A stretch of 64,000 nucleotides of DNA from Azorhizobium doebereinerae UFLA1-100 (GTDB taxonomy: Bacteria > Pseudomonadota > Alphaproteobacteria > Rhizobiales > Xanthobacteraceae), in the NCBI RefSeq assembly GCF_000473085.1, contig NZ_KI421497.1:36249-100248 (forward strand). The letters are read 5' to 3'. Made by a program: the position numbers and the translations under genes. Of this stretch, positions 8,528 through 17,523 are shown one piece after another. The notes below the pieces were generated by a model. The model saw nothing but the letters and a program-made list of their open reading frames with translations. It ran no database searches and was not told the DNA's origin. Each line of letters opens with the position of its first letter. Position 1 is the first letter of the stretch.

Positions 8528-8590
8528 GCTTGCGCTCTTTCGTTTCCGGTGCTGGGGAGATCGGGTCCGTGATGCTTCTGCCCCGGCCGT

Positions 8591-8628
8591 TTCACCCCCC
8601 TCCCTTCCCTCCCCCGCAAGGGGGGAGG
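8591..8628. repeat. G-rich palindromic intergenic repeat, subtype B
   Basis: Begins TTCACCCCCCTCCC and has the core CCCCCGCAAGGGGGG. It forms an inverted pair with the copy at 8726-8767. Confidence 0.65.
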
Positions 8629-8725
8629 AGCCCCCGCATCATATGGCGCCGCCACGTGGGCAAGGCAGCGTTGCTGAAATACCTCAAGGCGATCCGCCGC
8701 GCGGTCCGTCATCCCGCGCCACCTG

Positions 8726-8767
8726 CCCCCTCCCCCCTTGCGGGGGAGGGATGGGGAGGGGGGTGAA
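8726..8767. repeat. G-rich palindromic intergenic repeat, subtype B (inverse orientation)
   Basis: Core CCCCCCTTGCGGGGGAGGG, ending GGGGGGTGAA, the reverse complement of the start of the copy at 8591-8628. Confidence 0.65.
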
Positions 8768-8832
8768 GCCCGCTCCGTCGGATGACCCTGTCCCGTCAAT
8801 CCCGTCCATGACGCGCCGAAGGGAACGCCCCC

Positions 8833-9675
<843 letters not shown>

Positions 9676-9766
9676 GGCGGGCTCCGGCGGTCGGGGATCG
9701 GGACTGCGGGGGATCAGGAGGTGGGGGCGCGCCGGGCGCGCCCCCGTGCCGGTCTGGCGGCGGGGC

Positions 9767-11053
9767 TCACCAGCCCAGCAGGTCGGTCTTGCGGTCGAGC
9801 TTGATGGTGGCGACCTTGTCCAGCTTGATGGCGCCGGACTTCACGAGGTCGGCCAGCGGCGCGTCGGTCGGCCCGCTCACCACGGCGCGGTAGAGGTCCA
9901 CGGTCATGGTCGGGCGGTGGTCGGTGGCGGTCCAGGTGGAGGGATTGCACACGCCCTCGGTGCCCTGCGGCACCCAGTCCTTCTTCTGGTACATGCCCTC
10001 GGCGATCTTCGGCCCGGTGACGCCGCCGTTCTTGTCGGCCCACTCCATGGCTTCCTTCATGTAGAGCACCGTGCACACCGCGGTCATGTAATGCACCGAG
10101 CGGTAGGCGTTGCCCGACGGGTCGGACTGCTTGGAGACCTCCTTGAAGGTGGCGAGGCCCGGCGCCGTGCCGGTCCAGGTGACGGCGGTGCGCACCGGGA
10201 AGACGACGCCGTTGGCGGCGGTGCCGGCGGCCTTCATGGCCTCCTCGCCCATGCCCCAGACGTTGCCGAGGAACTGCACCTTCACGCCCGCCGTCTCGCA
10301 GGCTTTCAGCACCGAGATGTTGGAGCCGGCGGTGTTGCCGAGATAGGCGTAGTTGGCGCCCGCCTGCTTCAGCGTCAGGCACTGGGCGGTGTAGTCGCCG
10401 GGCGTCAGGGCGAAGGTGATGGGCTCCAGCACATCGAAGCCGAGCTCCTTGGCATAGGCTTCCGCCGCCGCCTTGGGCGAGTTGGGATAGGGGTGGTTGG
10501 CGCCCATGTGCACCCACTTGGGCTTGCCCTGGCCGCCCTTGGCCTTCCAGTCGTCCGCCGCCCACCGCACCATGGCGCGCGCGGCGTCCGAATAGGACGG
10601 GCCGTAGAAGAAGTTGTAGGGCGCGGCGCGCTCGCTCTTGGGGCCGCCCTTGCCGGTGGGGTCGGTCAGGGTGGCGGCGTAGGAGCCGGAATAATAGGGG
10701 ATCTGCTCCTTGGTCACCAGCGCCACCAGGGCCTCGGTGTCGGCCGTGCCCCAGCCCTGGATCGCCACCACCTTGTCCGAGCCGGAGGTCCACTTCTTGA
10801 AGGCGGCCAGCGCGCGGGGCACCTGGTAGCCATATTCGTTGAAGTCGGAATTGATGGTCTTGCCGTTCACCCCGCCGGTCTTGTTGATGAAGGCGATGGT
10901 GTCCTGCACGCCCTGGCCGTAGGGCTGGCCCACGTCCGACGTGCCGCCGGAATAGTCCGCCAGGTGGCCGATGTTGATGGTCTGCTGGGCGAGGGCGGGC
11001 GCGGCGAGCGTGAGCGCCAGCGCGGAGACGAACGAAAAGGCTGCGGTCCTCAT
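9767..11053 (-). CDS. ABC transporter substrate-binding protein (Leu/Ile/Val-binding type)
   Basis: 428-residue periplasmic binding protein. It starts with a clear signal peptide (FVSALALTLAAPALA, cleavage before QQTINIG). The mature part has the type 1 periplasmic-binding fold pattern: INIGHLADYSGGTSDVGQPY, FNEYGYQVPRALAAFKKW, and the second-lobe segment GFDVLEPITFALTPGDYTAQ. Proteins with this 'PBP1_ABC transporter' layout next to CoA ligases often bind aromatic or fatty acids rather than amino acids, so leucine is not assumed. It lies between livM and livF in one gene row and supplies the ligand to LivH/LivM. Confidence 0.9.
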   Translation of the reverse strand: MRTAAFSFVSALALTLAAPALAQQTINIGHLADYSGGTSDVGQPYGQGVQDTIAFINKTGGVNGKTINSDFNEYGYQVPRALAAFKKWTSGSDKVVAIQGWGTADTEALVALVTKEQIPYYSGSYAATLTDPTGKGGPKSERAAPYNFFYGPSYSDAARAMVRWAADDWKAKGGQGKPKWVHMGANHPYPNSPKAAAEAYAKELGFDVLEPITFALTPGDYTAQCLTLKQAGANYAYLGNTAGSNISVLKACETAGVKVQFLGNVWGMGEEAMKAAGTAANGVVFPVRTAVTWTGTAPGLATFKEVSKQSDPSGNAYRSVHYMTAVCTVLYMKEAMEWADKNGGVTGPKIAEGMYQKKDWVPQGTEGVCNPSTWTATDHRPTMTVDLYRAVVSGPTDAPLADLVKSGAIKLDKVATIKLDRKTDLLGW

Positions 11054-11139
11054 GGATTTAGGTCCTCTCTTTGGCGTTTCCTCTGCCGGCCCGGGGATCT
11101 TGCCGCCCCCGGTGCCGGCCCGGTCTCATGATGCAACGA

Positions 11140-12210
11140 TCAATAGGAGAAGGGATAGAGCTTCCAATAGGCCTTGATCTGCCGCCAGCGGTGGGCGAGG
11201 CCGTCCGGCTCGAAGATCAGGAACAGGATGATGACGGCGCCGATCAGCATCTCGCGCAGATAGGTGATGCCGTCCTTCAGATGCAGCGCCTGGTCGATGG
11301 CGCTGCCTTGCAGGGCGCCGGCCAGCGCCCCGGTCAGCTCCGGCAGCAGCACCATGAAGATGGTGCCGAGCAGGGAGCCCATCACCGAGCCCAGCCCGCC
11401 GATGATGATCATGGCGAGGAACTGGATGGAGAACAGGATGTCCAGCCCCTCCACCGACATGTAGCCGATGTAGTGGGCGTACAGCGCCCCGGCGATGCCG
11501 GCGTAGAAGGAGGAGATGCCGAACGCCATGGTGCGGTACTTGGTGAGGTTCACCCCCATCATCTCGGCGGAGAGATAATGGTCGCGCACCGCGATCAGCG
11601 CCCGGCCGTCGCGGCTGCGCATCAGGTTGGCGGCGCCCACGTACAGCACCACGAAGAACACCAGCACCACGTAGAAGTAGCGGGCATCGCCGGAGAAGTC
11701 GAAGCCGAGGATGGTGAAGGGCGCCGCCACCGCCCCCGACGAGCCGCCGGTAAACCAGGCGGCGCGCACGAAGAAGTCCTGGAGGATGAACTGCGCCGCG
11801 AGCGTGGCGATGGCCAGATACAGCCCCTTCACCCGCGCCGCCGGCAGGCCGAACAGCAGGCCCACCACCGTGGTCCACAGCCCGGCCAGGATGATGGCGA
11901 GCGGCACCGGCACGCCGTGCTCGGCGAGGAAGGCGGAGGCGAAGCCGCCGAAGCCGTAGAACACCGCGTGGCCGATGGAGATCTGGCCGGAGAAGCCGAC
12001 CAATATGTTCAGCCCCAGCGCGGCGATGCCGAGATAGCCGATCTGGATCAGCAGGCTGACCAGATAGCTCGACAGCACCAGCGGGGCGAGCGCCAGCAGC
12101 ACCACGCCGGCGACGCAGCAGGCCAGCGTCAGGCGGGTGGTGAACAGCGTCTGGTCGGCGCGGTAGCTGGAGCGATAGTCGCCGCAGGGGCGCAGGGTAT
12201 CGGTCGCCAT
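11140..12210 (-). CDS. livM: Branched-chain-type ABC transporter permease
   Basis: 356-residue inner-membrane permease with about nine to ten hydrophobic segments. The family signature GLNILVGFSGQISIGHAVFYGFGG is near residue 65 and the LivM coupling-loop region reads RDHYLSAEMMGVNLTKYRTMAFGISSFYAGIAG. A cytoplasmic N-terminus of about 25 residues precedes the first membrane segment. It starts at the very base where livH ends (1-base overlap at 12210), so the two subunits are translationally linked, as expected for a heterodimeric channel. Confidence 0.93.
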   Translation of the reverse strand: MATDTLRPCGDYRSSYRADQTLFTTRLTLACCVAGVVLLALAPLVLSSYLVSLLIQIGYLGIAALGLNILVGFSGQISIGHAVFYGFGGFASAFLAEHGVPVPLAIILAGLWTTVVGLLFGLPAARVKGLYLAIATLAAQFILQDFFVRAAWFTGGSSGAVAAPFTILGFDFSGDARYFYVVLVFFVVLYVGAANLMRSRDGRALIAVRDHYLSAEMMGVNLTKYRTMAFGISSFYAGIAGALYAHYIGYMSVEGLDILFSIQFLAMIIIGGLGSVMGSLLGTIFMVLLPELTGALAGALQGSAIDQALHLKDGITYLREMLIGAVIILFLIFEPDGLAHRWRQIKAYWKLYPFSY

Positions 12211-13103
12211 CAGACCCTCTCGATGTCGCGGGTGCCGAACAGGCCGTAGGGCTTGATCATGAGGATGACGATCAGCGCGTAGAACGGCACGATCTCATAG
12301 AGGTTGCCCCAATGCAGGAACTGGCTGTCGAAATAGTGCGCCACGTTCTCCAGCACCCCGATGATGAGCCCGCCCACCACCGCGCCGAAGATGCTGTCGA
12401 GCCCGCCCAGGATCACCGCCGGGAACACCTTGATGCCGAAGTAGGACAGAGCGGACGACACGCCGTTGACGATGCCCACCACCACGCCCGCCACCGCCGA
12501 GACCGCCGCCGAGATGCCCCAGGACAGAGCGAACATCTGCCGCACCGAGATGCCCAGCGACTGGGCCACCTGCTGCGAGAAGGCGGTGGCGCGCATGGCG
12601 AGGCCGACGCGGGAATATTTGAAGAACCAGGCGAAGCCCGCCATGATCGCGAGACTGACACCGGTGGACATCAGATAGGCGCTCTGCACCTGGAGGCCGA
12701 GGATCTCCACCTTCGCCACCGGGAAGATCGGCGGGAACGGCTGGGCGAAGGTGCCGAACATCCACTTCATCAGCGCCTGGAAGAAGATGCTGAGGCCGAT
12801 GGTGACCATGATGACCGAGATGATCGGCTCGCCGATCAGCGGCCGCAGCACCAGCATCTGCAAAGCGAGGCCGAACAGCATCATGAAGGCGATGGAAAAC
12901 AGGAAGCCCCAGATGAAGGGGATCTGCCACGCCGTCATCAGGTACCAGCAGGTCCAGGCACCGATGAGCAGGAACTCGCCCTGGGCGAAGTTCACCACCT
13001 GCGAGGCCTTGTAGATGAGCACGAAGCACATGCCCACCACGCCGTAGAGCGTGCCGATGATGAGGCCGTTGATGATCAATTGGAGCAGGAGCGAGGAGGT
13101 CAT
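12210..13103 (-). CDS. livH: Branched-chain-type ABC transporter permease
   Basis: 297-residue permease with eight or so hydrophobic segments. LivH hallmarks are LIYKASQVVNFAQGEFLLIGAW near residue 30 and the domain around MRATAFSQQVAQSLGISVRQMFALSWGISAAVSAVAG, which contacts the ATPases. The C-terminus SQFLHWGNLYEIVPFYALIVILMIKPYGLFG is typical. It heads the downstream part of the transporter operon (livH-livM-binding protein-livF). A 415-bp repeat-bearing gap separates it from the ligase and livG upstream on the same strand. Confidence 0.93.
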   Translation of the reverse strand: MTSSLLLQLIINGLIIGTLYGVVGMCFVLIYKASQVVNFAQGEFLLIGAWTCWYLMTAWQIPFIWGFLFSIAFMMLFGLALQMLVLRPLIGEPIISVIMVTIGLSIFFQALMKWMFGTFAQPFPPIFPVAKVEILGLQVQSAYLMSTGVSLAIMAGFAWFFKYSRVGLAMRATAFSQQVAQSLGISVRQMFALSWGISAAVSAVAGVVVGIVNGVSSALSYFGIKVFPAVILGGLDSIFGAVVGGLIIGVLENVAHYFDSQFLHWGNLYEIVPFYALIVILMIKPYGLFGTRDIERV

Positions 13104-13173
13104 CGGGCGAGCCTCGTGAAGATGCGGACGGACGGCGCGATGCGAATGGCGGCCGGTCCGGCCTTGCGGCCGG

Positions 13174-13209
13174 CCCCCACCCCCGCCCTCCCCCGCAAGC
13201 GGGAGAGGG
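13174..13209. repeat. G-rich palindromic intergenic repeat, subtype A
   Basis: CCCCCACCCCCGCCCTCCCC followed by GCAAGCGGGAGAGGG; the reverse complement of the copy at 966-1006 with few changes. Confidence 0.6.
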
Positions 13210-13280
13210 AGTTGCGGCGCGCCTGGAGAAGAGGACGCGCATGCACTCCCGCTGGCGGCGGCCCGACAACGGAGAGCGCG

Positions 13281-13318
13281 TCACCCCCCTCCCTGCCCTC
13301 CCCCACAAGGGGGGAGGG
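13281..13318. repeat. G-rich palindromic intergenic repeat, subtype B
   Basis: Same unit as 8591-8628, starting TCACCCCCCTCCC; the core reads CCCACAAGGGGGG, one base different from the other copies. Pairs with the inverse copy at 13379-13434. Confidence 0.6.
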
Positions 13319-13378
13319 TTCCGGGCGCGCCCGGAGGACGTCGGTGCGTTGGATGCCCCGCCCCGCAGGGCGACAGGC

Positions 13379-13434
13379 CCCCTCCCCCCTTGCGGGGGAG
13401 GGTTGGGCGGGGGAGGGTTGGGGAAGGGGGTGAA
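13379..13434. repeat. G-rich palindromic intergenic repeat, subtype B, with internal duplication
   Basis: Inverse orientation. The 15-base segment GCGGGGGAGGGTTGG occurs twice in tandem, making this copy longer than the others, a sign of replication slippage. It ends GGGGGTGAAGCC. Confidence 0.6.
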
Positions 13435-13518
13435 GCCGCTCCGACCCGGAACGCCGGCCCGCCGCGCGCATCCGCACCGAAAGCCAAGCGGCTAAGCCGC
13501 CGACGAACGCCCGCCCCA

Positions 13519-15486
13519 TCACGCCGCCCTCTTCTTGCCGGCGCCCGCCACGGGCGCGGCGGGGTCGAGGTGGATGACGTTCAGCACCGTGCGGATGCGC
13601 TGCTTGGTGCCGTCCTGGAAGGCGATGGTGGTGTCCACGTCGATGGTCCGGTCACCCCGGTACATGGCGTCGATGATGGCGCCGTAGCGCTCGTTGATGA
13701 CACCGCGCCGCACCTTGCGGGTGCGCGTCAGTTCGCCGTCGTCCGCGTCCAGCTCCTTGTAGAGCAGCAGGAAGCGCGAGAGGCGCTGCTTTTCCGCCAG
13801 CGTCTTGTTCACCTGCTCCACCTCGCGGCGGATCATCTCCGTCACCTCCGGCCGCGACGACAGATCGGTATAGGTGGTGAACGAGATGCGGTTCTTCTCC
13901 GCCCATTTCGACACGATGGGGAAGCGGATGCAGATGATGGCGGCGAGACTCTCCCGCCCGTCGCCCAGCACCACCGCCTCGGCCACGTAAGGCGAGAACT
14001 TCAGCTTGTTCTCGATATATTGCGGCGAGAAGCGGTCGCCCTGCGCGGTGCGGGCGAGGTCGCGCACGCGGTCGATCACGACGAGATGGCCGCGCTTGTC
14101 GAAATAGCCGGCGTCGCCGGTGCGCATCCAGCCGTCCGCCTCCAGCGATTTCGCCGTCTCCTCGGGGTTGAGGTAATAGCCCGCGAAGGGGTTGGGGTGG
14201 CGGGTGACGATCTCGCCCAGCCCGTTCGGGTCGGGATCGTCGATGCGGATCTCCACCCCCTCGAACGGCTTGCCCACGGTGTCGAAATCCACCTCGTCCC
14301 GGCGGTGCAGGGTATAGGCGCCCAGCATCTCGGTCTGGCCGTAGAGCTGGCGCATGGGCACGCCCAGGGCCAGGAAGAAGCGGAAGGTGTCCGGCCCCAG
14401 CGCCGCCCCGCCGGTGGCGGCGGAGACGAGGTTGGAGAAGCCGAGCCGGTCGCGCAGCGGGCGGAACAGGATGACATCGGCGAGCTTCGAGCGCCGGCCC
14501 TGGTCCTGCGCCTTCAGGCCCAGCTTCATGCCGAAATCGAACATGGCGCGCTTGAACGGCGAGGCGTCCATGATGCGGGCGCGCACGTCGGCGGCGATCT
14601 GCTCCCACACCCGCGGGGCGAACAGCACGAAGGTGGGGCCGATCTCGCGCATGTCGGCCATGGTGGTCTCCGGCTCCTCGACGAAGTTGACCTTCATGCG
14701 GGAGATGAGCGCCTGACCAAAAGCGTAGATCTGCTCCATGATCCAGGGCATCTGGAGCACGGAGACATATTCGTCCTCAGGTCCCCGCGGGTCGGCCGCC
14801 AGATAGGCGGCGCAATGGCGCAGCAGCGCCCCGCCGGTGAGCATGGCGAGCTTGGGATGGGAGGTGGTGCCCGAGGTGGTGCACAGGATCGCCACGTCGG
14901 CGCCGGAGCCGGCGGCGACCAGGGCGTCGTAGCGGGCGGGCGCGGCCGCGTGCAGCGCGGCGCCGCGCGCCTCCACGTCGGCCAGGGCGATCAGGCGCGG
15001 GTCGTCGTATTTGCGCACCCCGCGCGGGTCGGCATAGACGATGTGCCGCACGGTGGGGATCTGCTCGCCGAGCTGGAGCAGCTTGTCCACCTGCTCCTCG
15101 TCCTCGGCGAAGATCACCTGCATTCCGGCATAAGTGATGAGATAGGCCACCTCGTCCGCCAAGGCATCGCGATAGATGCCGAGCGACATGCCGCCCACCG
15201 CATGGGCGGCGATCTCGCCCATCAGCCATTCCGGCCGGTTGTCGCCGATGAGGCCGACCACCTCGCCCCGCGCCACGCCGAGATCGACGAGGCCCAGCGC
15301 CATGCGGCGCACGCGCTCGGCCACCTCCAGCCAGCTATAGGCGTTCCAGATGCCGAGGTGCTTCTCGCGCAGCCACACCTCGCCGGGATGGGCGGCGGCA
15401 TGGAGCGCCAGCAGCTTCGGCAAGGTGTCGTGGCGGGTGACGTCCGGATAGCCGGCCACCAGGGCGTCGGAAGGGGTGTCGCGCAT
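13519..15486 (-). CDS. Long-chain-type acyl-CoA ligase (AMP-forming)
   Basis: 655-residue adenylate-forming enzyme of the long-chain acyl-CoA synthetase group. The phosphate loop TSGTTSHPKLAMLTGGALL is near residue 190, the QLYGQTEMLGAYTLHR motif in the middle, and the ATP-contact/hinge block GWMRTGDAGYFDKRGHLVVIDRVRDLART towards the C-terminus. The start at 15486 (MRDTPSDALV) is preferred, since the longer frame to 15696 overlaps livG and looks like antisense noise. It lies 8 bp after livG, so the two are cotranscribed. This pairing (LivG-ligase-LivH-LivM-binding protein-LivF) recurs in alphaproteobacteria; the substrate is probably a fatty, branched or aromatic acid. Confidence 0.9.
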   Translation of the reverse strand: MRDTPSDALVAGYPDVTRHDTLPKLLALHAAAHPGEVWLREKHLGIWNAYSWLEVAERVRRMALGLVDLGVARGEVVGLIGDNRPEWLMGEIAAHAVGGMSLGIYRDALADEVAYLITYAGMQVIFAEDEEQVDKLLQLGEQIPTVRHIVYADPRGVRKYDDPRLIALADVEARGAALHAAAPARYDALVAAGSGADVAILCTTSGTTSHPKLAMLTGGALLRHCAAYLAADPRGPEDEYVSVLQMPWIMEQIYAFGQALISRMKVNFVEEPETTMADMREIGPTFVLFAPRVWEQIAADVRARIMDASPFKRAMFDFGMKLGLKAQDQGRRSKLADVILFRPLRDRLGFSNLVSAATGGAALGPDTFRFFLALGVPMRQLYGQTEMLGAYTLHRRDEVDFDTVGKPFEGVEIRIDDPDPNGLGEIVTRHPNPFAGYYLNPEETAKSLEADGWMRTGDAGYFDKRGHLVVIDRVRDLARTAQGDRFSPQYIENKLKFSPYVAEAVVLGDGRESLAAIICIRFPIVSKWAEKNRISFTTYTDLSSRPEVTEMIRREVEQVNKTLAEKQRLSRFLLLYKELDADDGELTRTRKVRRGVINERYGAIIDAMYRGDRTIDVDTTIAFQDGTKQRIRTVLNVIHLDPAAPVAGAGKKRAA

Positions 15487-15494
15487 CGCCGGCC

Positions 15495-16304
15495 TCACGC
15501 GGACAGGGCTTCGGGCGCGGGCTCGATCTCGGCATCTTCCTCGCCGAGATAGGCCTTGCGCACATGCGGGTCCGCCAGCACCTCGGCCGGCAGGCCATGG
15601 GCGATCTTGCGGCCGAAATCGAGCACCATGACGCGGTGCGAGATGTCCATCACCACCCCCATGTCGTGCTCGATCATGATGATGGTCATGCCCCATTCCT
15701 CGTTGAGATCGACGATGTAGCGGGCCATGTCCTCCTTCTCTTCGAGGTTCATGCCGGCCATCGGCTCGTCGAGCAGGATGAGCTTTGGCTCAAGAGCGAC
15801 CGCGCGGGCCAGCTCCACGCGCTTGCGCAGGCCGTAGGAGAGCGTGCCGGCGGTGGCCTTGCGCACGTGCTGGATGTCGAGGAAGTCGATGACATCCTCC
15901 ACCTTGCGGCGGTGCTCCAGTTCCTCCTTCTGCGCGCCGCCGAACCAGTAGAGCGCGCCGGTGAGGAAGTTGTTCTTCAAGAGGTGGTGGCGCCCGACCA
16001 TGATGTTGTCGAGCACGCTCATGTGGTGGAACAGGGCGAGGTTCTGGAAGGTGCGGCCGATGCCGATGGCGGCCCGCTTGTTGGGCTTCAGCCGGGTGAT
16101 CTCGCGCCCCTCGAAGCTGATCTTGCCCTCGCTCGGCGAATAGCGCCCGGAGATGCAGTTCAGCAGCGAGGTCTTGCCGGCCCCGTTCGGCCCGATGATG
16201 GAGAAAAGCTCGCCCTTCTCAACGGAAAAGGAAACGTCGCTCAGCGCCCTCAGGCCGCCAAAGCGCAGCGAGATGTCACGCACGTCCAGAAGCGTGGCGC
16301 CCAA
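15495..16304 (-). CDS. livG: Branched-chain-type ABC transporter ATP-binding protein
   Basis: 269 residues from a TTG start. A strong GGGAGGA ribosome site lies 5 bases before TTG 16304-16302, and the frame upstream (to about 16523) has no family resemblance, which decides the start. LivG signs: GGLRALSDVSFSVEKGE, Walker A GPNGAGKTSLLNCISG, the LivG-specific insert after FQNLALFHHMSVLDNIMVGRHH, signature TLSYGLRKRVELARAV (Tyr in place of the usual second Gly context) and Walker B PKLILLDEPMAGMN. It partners LivF (8833-9675). First gene of the leftward cluster; the divergent tetR gene shares the control region. Confidence 0.92.
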   Translation of the reverse strand: MGATLLDVRDISLRFGGLRALSDVSFSVEKGELFSIIGPNGAGKTSLLNCISGRYSPSEGKISFEGREITRLKPNKRAAIGIGRTFQNLALFHHMSVLDNIMVGRHHLLKNNFLTGALYWFGGAQKEELEHRRKVEDVIDFLDIQHVRKATAGTLSYGLRKRVELARAVALEPKLILLDEPMAGMNLEEKEDMARYIVDLNEEWGMTIIMIEHDMGVVMDISHRVMVLDFGRKIAHGLPAEVLADPHVRKAYLGEEDAEIEPAPEALSA

Positions 16305-16662
16305 GCCGTCCTCCCTCGATGTCGCGGGCTGCGCCGGCCTTCGGCCGTGCGTGTCCCCCGTTGCGGCGCCCGTCTGATGTTGGCGTAGGGCGCCTTTGTC
16401 CCGGTCATGCGCCGGGTGTGTTATGGAAACAATCGAACGTTCTTTTTTCGTTCGGTCAAGCCCTCCTTCGTCGGGGGCCGGCCGCCGCGGGGGCGACTTG
16501 CGCCGCCGCGCGCGGGCGATCACTGTAGCCGGCGCCGCGGCGGGTCCGCAGCGTCATCCAACACCGAAGGGTCCGGCCCCGCAAGGGCGTTGCGCGGGTT
16601 CGAATCGGGATCAACACAGCGGACGGCCCCAGCCGGGGCCGAACCGCCGGGGCACAGGCGCA
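16305..16662. other. Divergent control region between livG and tetR
   Basis: 358 bp without a supported gene. The inverted repeat at 16434-16454 is the main element; the remainder is GC-rich with no start preceded by a convincing ribosome site. An in-frame ATG at 16396 upstream of tetR exists but would add 89 low-complexity residues. Confidence 0.5.
16434..16454. promoter_or_regulatory. Candidate TetR operator with overlapping leftward promoter
   Basis: CGAACG (16434-16439) and CGTTCG (16449-16454) form a perfect inverted repeat around nine T-rich bases. On the minus strand TTGACC (16459-16454) could be a -35 whose -10 (TCGATT, weak) would fall at 16436-16431, placing the palindrome between the two boxes. 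Likely target of the neighbouring TetR protein; inference from position and symmetry. Confidence 0.45.
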
Positions 16663-17298
16663 ATGGCGCGGACAGTGGGTTCAAACGGCGCGCGCACGGC
16701 ACAGGCCATCCGCCAGGCCGGCGTGAAGCTGATCTACAAGCACGGCTACGAGGCCATGAGCCTGCGTCAGTTGGCGGCGGAGGTCGGCCTGCAATCGGGC
16801 TCGCTCTACAAATATTTCGACAACAAGCAGAGCCTGCTGTTCGACATCGTGCGCGACCACATGGAGGACCTGATGGGCAAGGCGGAGGAGGCGCTCGACG
16901 GCCTCACCGCCCCCATGGACCGCCTCAGGGCCTATGTGGGCTTCCACCTGCGCTACCATATGACGCGCAAGGCGCACGTCTTCATCGCCAACATGGAGAT
17001 CCGCAGCCTGGAGGACGGCCACCGCGCCGAGGTGGTGGCCATGCGCCGGCGCTACGAGGGCATGCTGGACGAGATCCTGCGCCAGGGCGCGGCGGAGGGC
17101 GCCTTCAACGTGGCCGATCCCCGCGTCTCCACCTACGCCATCATCTCCATGCTCACCGGCATCTGCATGTGGTACCGCACCGACGGACGGCTCAGCCAGG
17201 ATGATCTGGTGGCGATCTATACCGATCTCGTCACCGGCGGGGTGGCGGCCACGGGCCTGCCCGCGGCGGCCGCCGCCACCACGCTGAAGCGGGCGTAA
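16663..17298 (+). CDS. TetR family transcriptional regulator
   Basis: 211 residues. The N-terminal helix-turn-helix is clear: IYKHGYEAMSLRQLAAEVG then GLQSGSLYKYFDNKQSLLFD at residues 25-65. The C-terminal part (to YRTDGRLSQDDLVAIYTDLV) is the ligand-binding dimer domain. It resembles TetR regulators of acyl-CoA metabolism that sense CoA thioesters. It is divergent from livG and codirectional with the methylcrotonyl-CoA carboxylase genes 225 bp downstream, so it probably controls both. The start at 16663 was chosen because the domain begins soon after it. Confidence 0.88.
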   Translation: MARTVGSNGARTAQAIRQAGVKLIYKHGYEAMSLRQLAAEVGLQSGSLYKYFDNKQSLLFDIVRDHMEDLMGKAEEALDGLTAPMDRLRAYVGFHLRYHMTRKAHVFIANMEIRSLEDGHRAEVVAMRRRYEGMLDEILRQGAAEGAFNVADPRVSTYAIISMLTGICMWYRTDGRLSQDDLVAIYTDLVTGGVAATGLPAAAAATTLKRA

Positions 17299-17523
17299 TT
17301 CCCCCTTGCGGGGCGGATTAAAAAAACGCACGATCGTTTCCAAGGTCGTTGTCCGTCCGCCCGCATCGCGGGCCGCCGGGCAGCGCCCCTTAAAAGAAGA
17401 ACGCCGGCACGGATCGGCGGCGGAGGACATGCCATCCAGGGCGCAGGCCATCCCGGCCGGCGTTCGGGCGCCTGTCTTCCGCACGCACAGTCCGGCCGGG
17501 ACGCTCAGGGACGAGGACGCTCA

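Larger units (their letters stand above)
8528..8832. other. Repeat-bearing intergenic stretch between livF and the CoA ligase
   Basis: No gene is supported. The stretch holds two copies of the G-rich palindromic repeat (8591-8628 and 8726-8767) in opposite orientation with about 97 bp between them, so the RNA could fold into a long stem-loop. Confidence 0.55.
13104..13518. other. Repeat-bearing intergenic stretch inside the transporter cluster
   Basis: No gene is supported. It contains three copies of the G-rich palindrome (13174-13209, 13281-13318, 13379-13434). The last two face each other. If livG, the ligase and livHM are one transcript, this stretch would lie within the mRNA and could affect processing or stability. 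Confidence 0.55.

Noticed and set aside
16590-16620. GGGTTCGAATCGGG resembling a tRNA T-arm
   Set aside because: The bases flanking TTCGAAT do not pair as a T-stem, and no acceptor, D or anticodon arms are found upstream; it is leader sequence before tetR.
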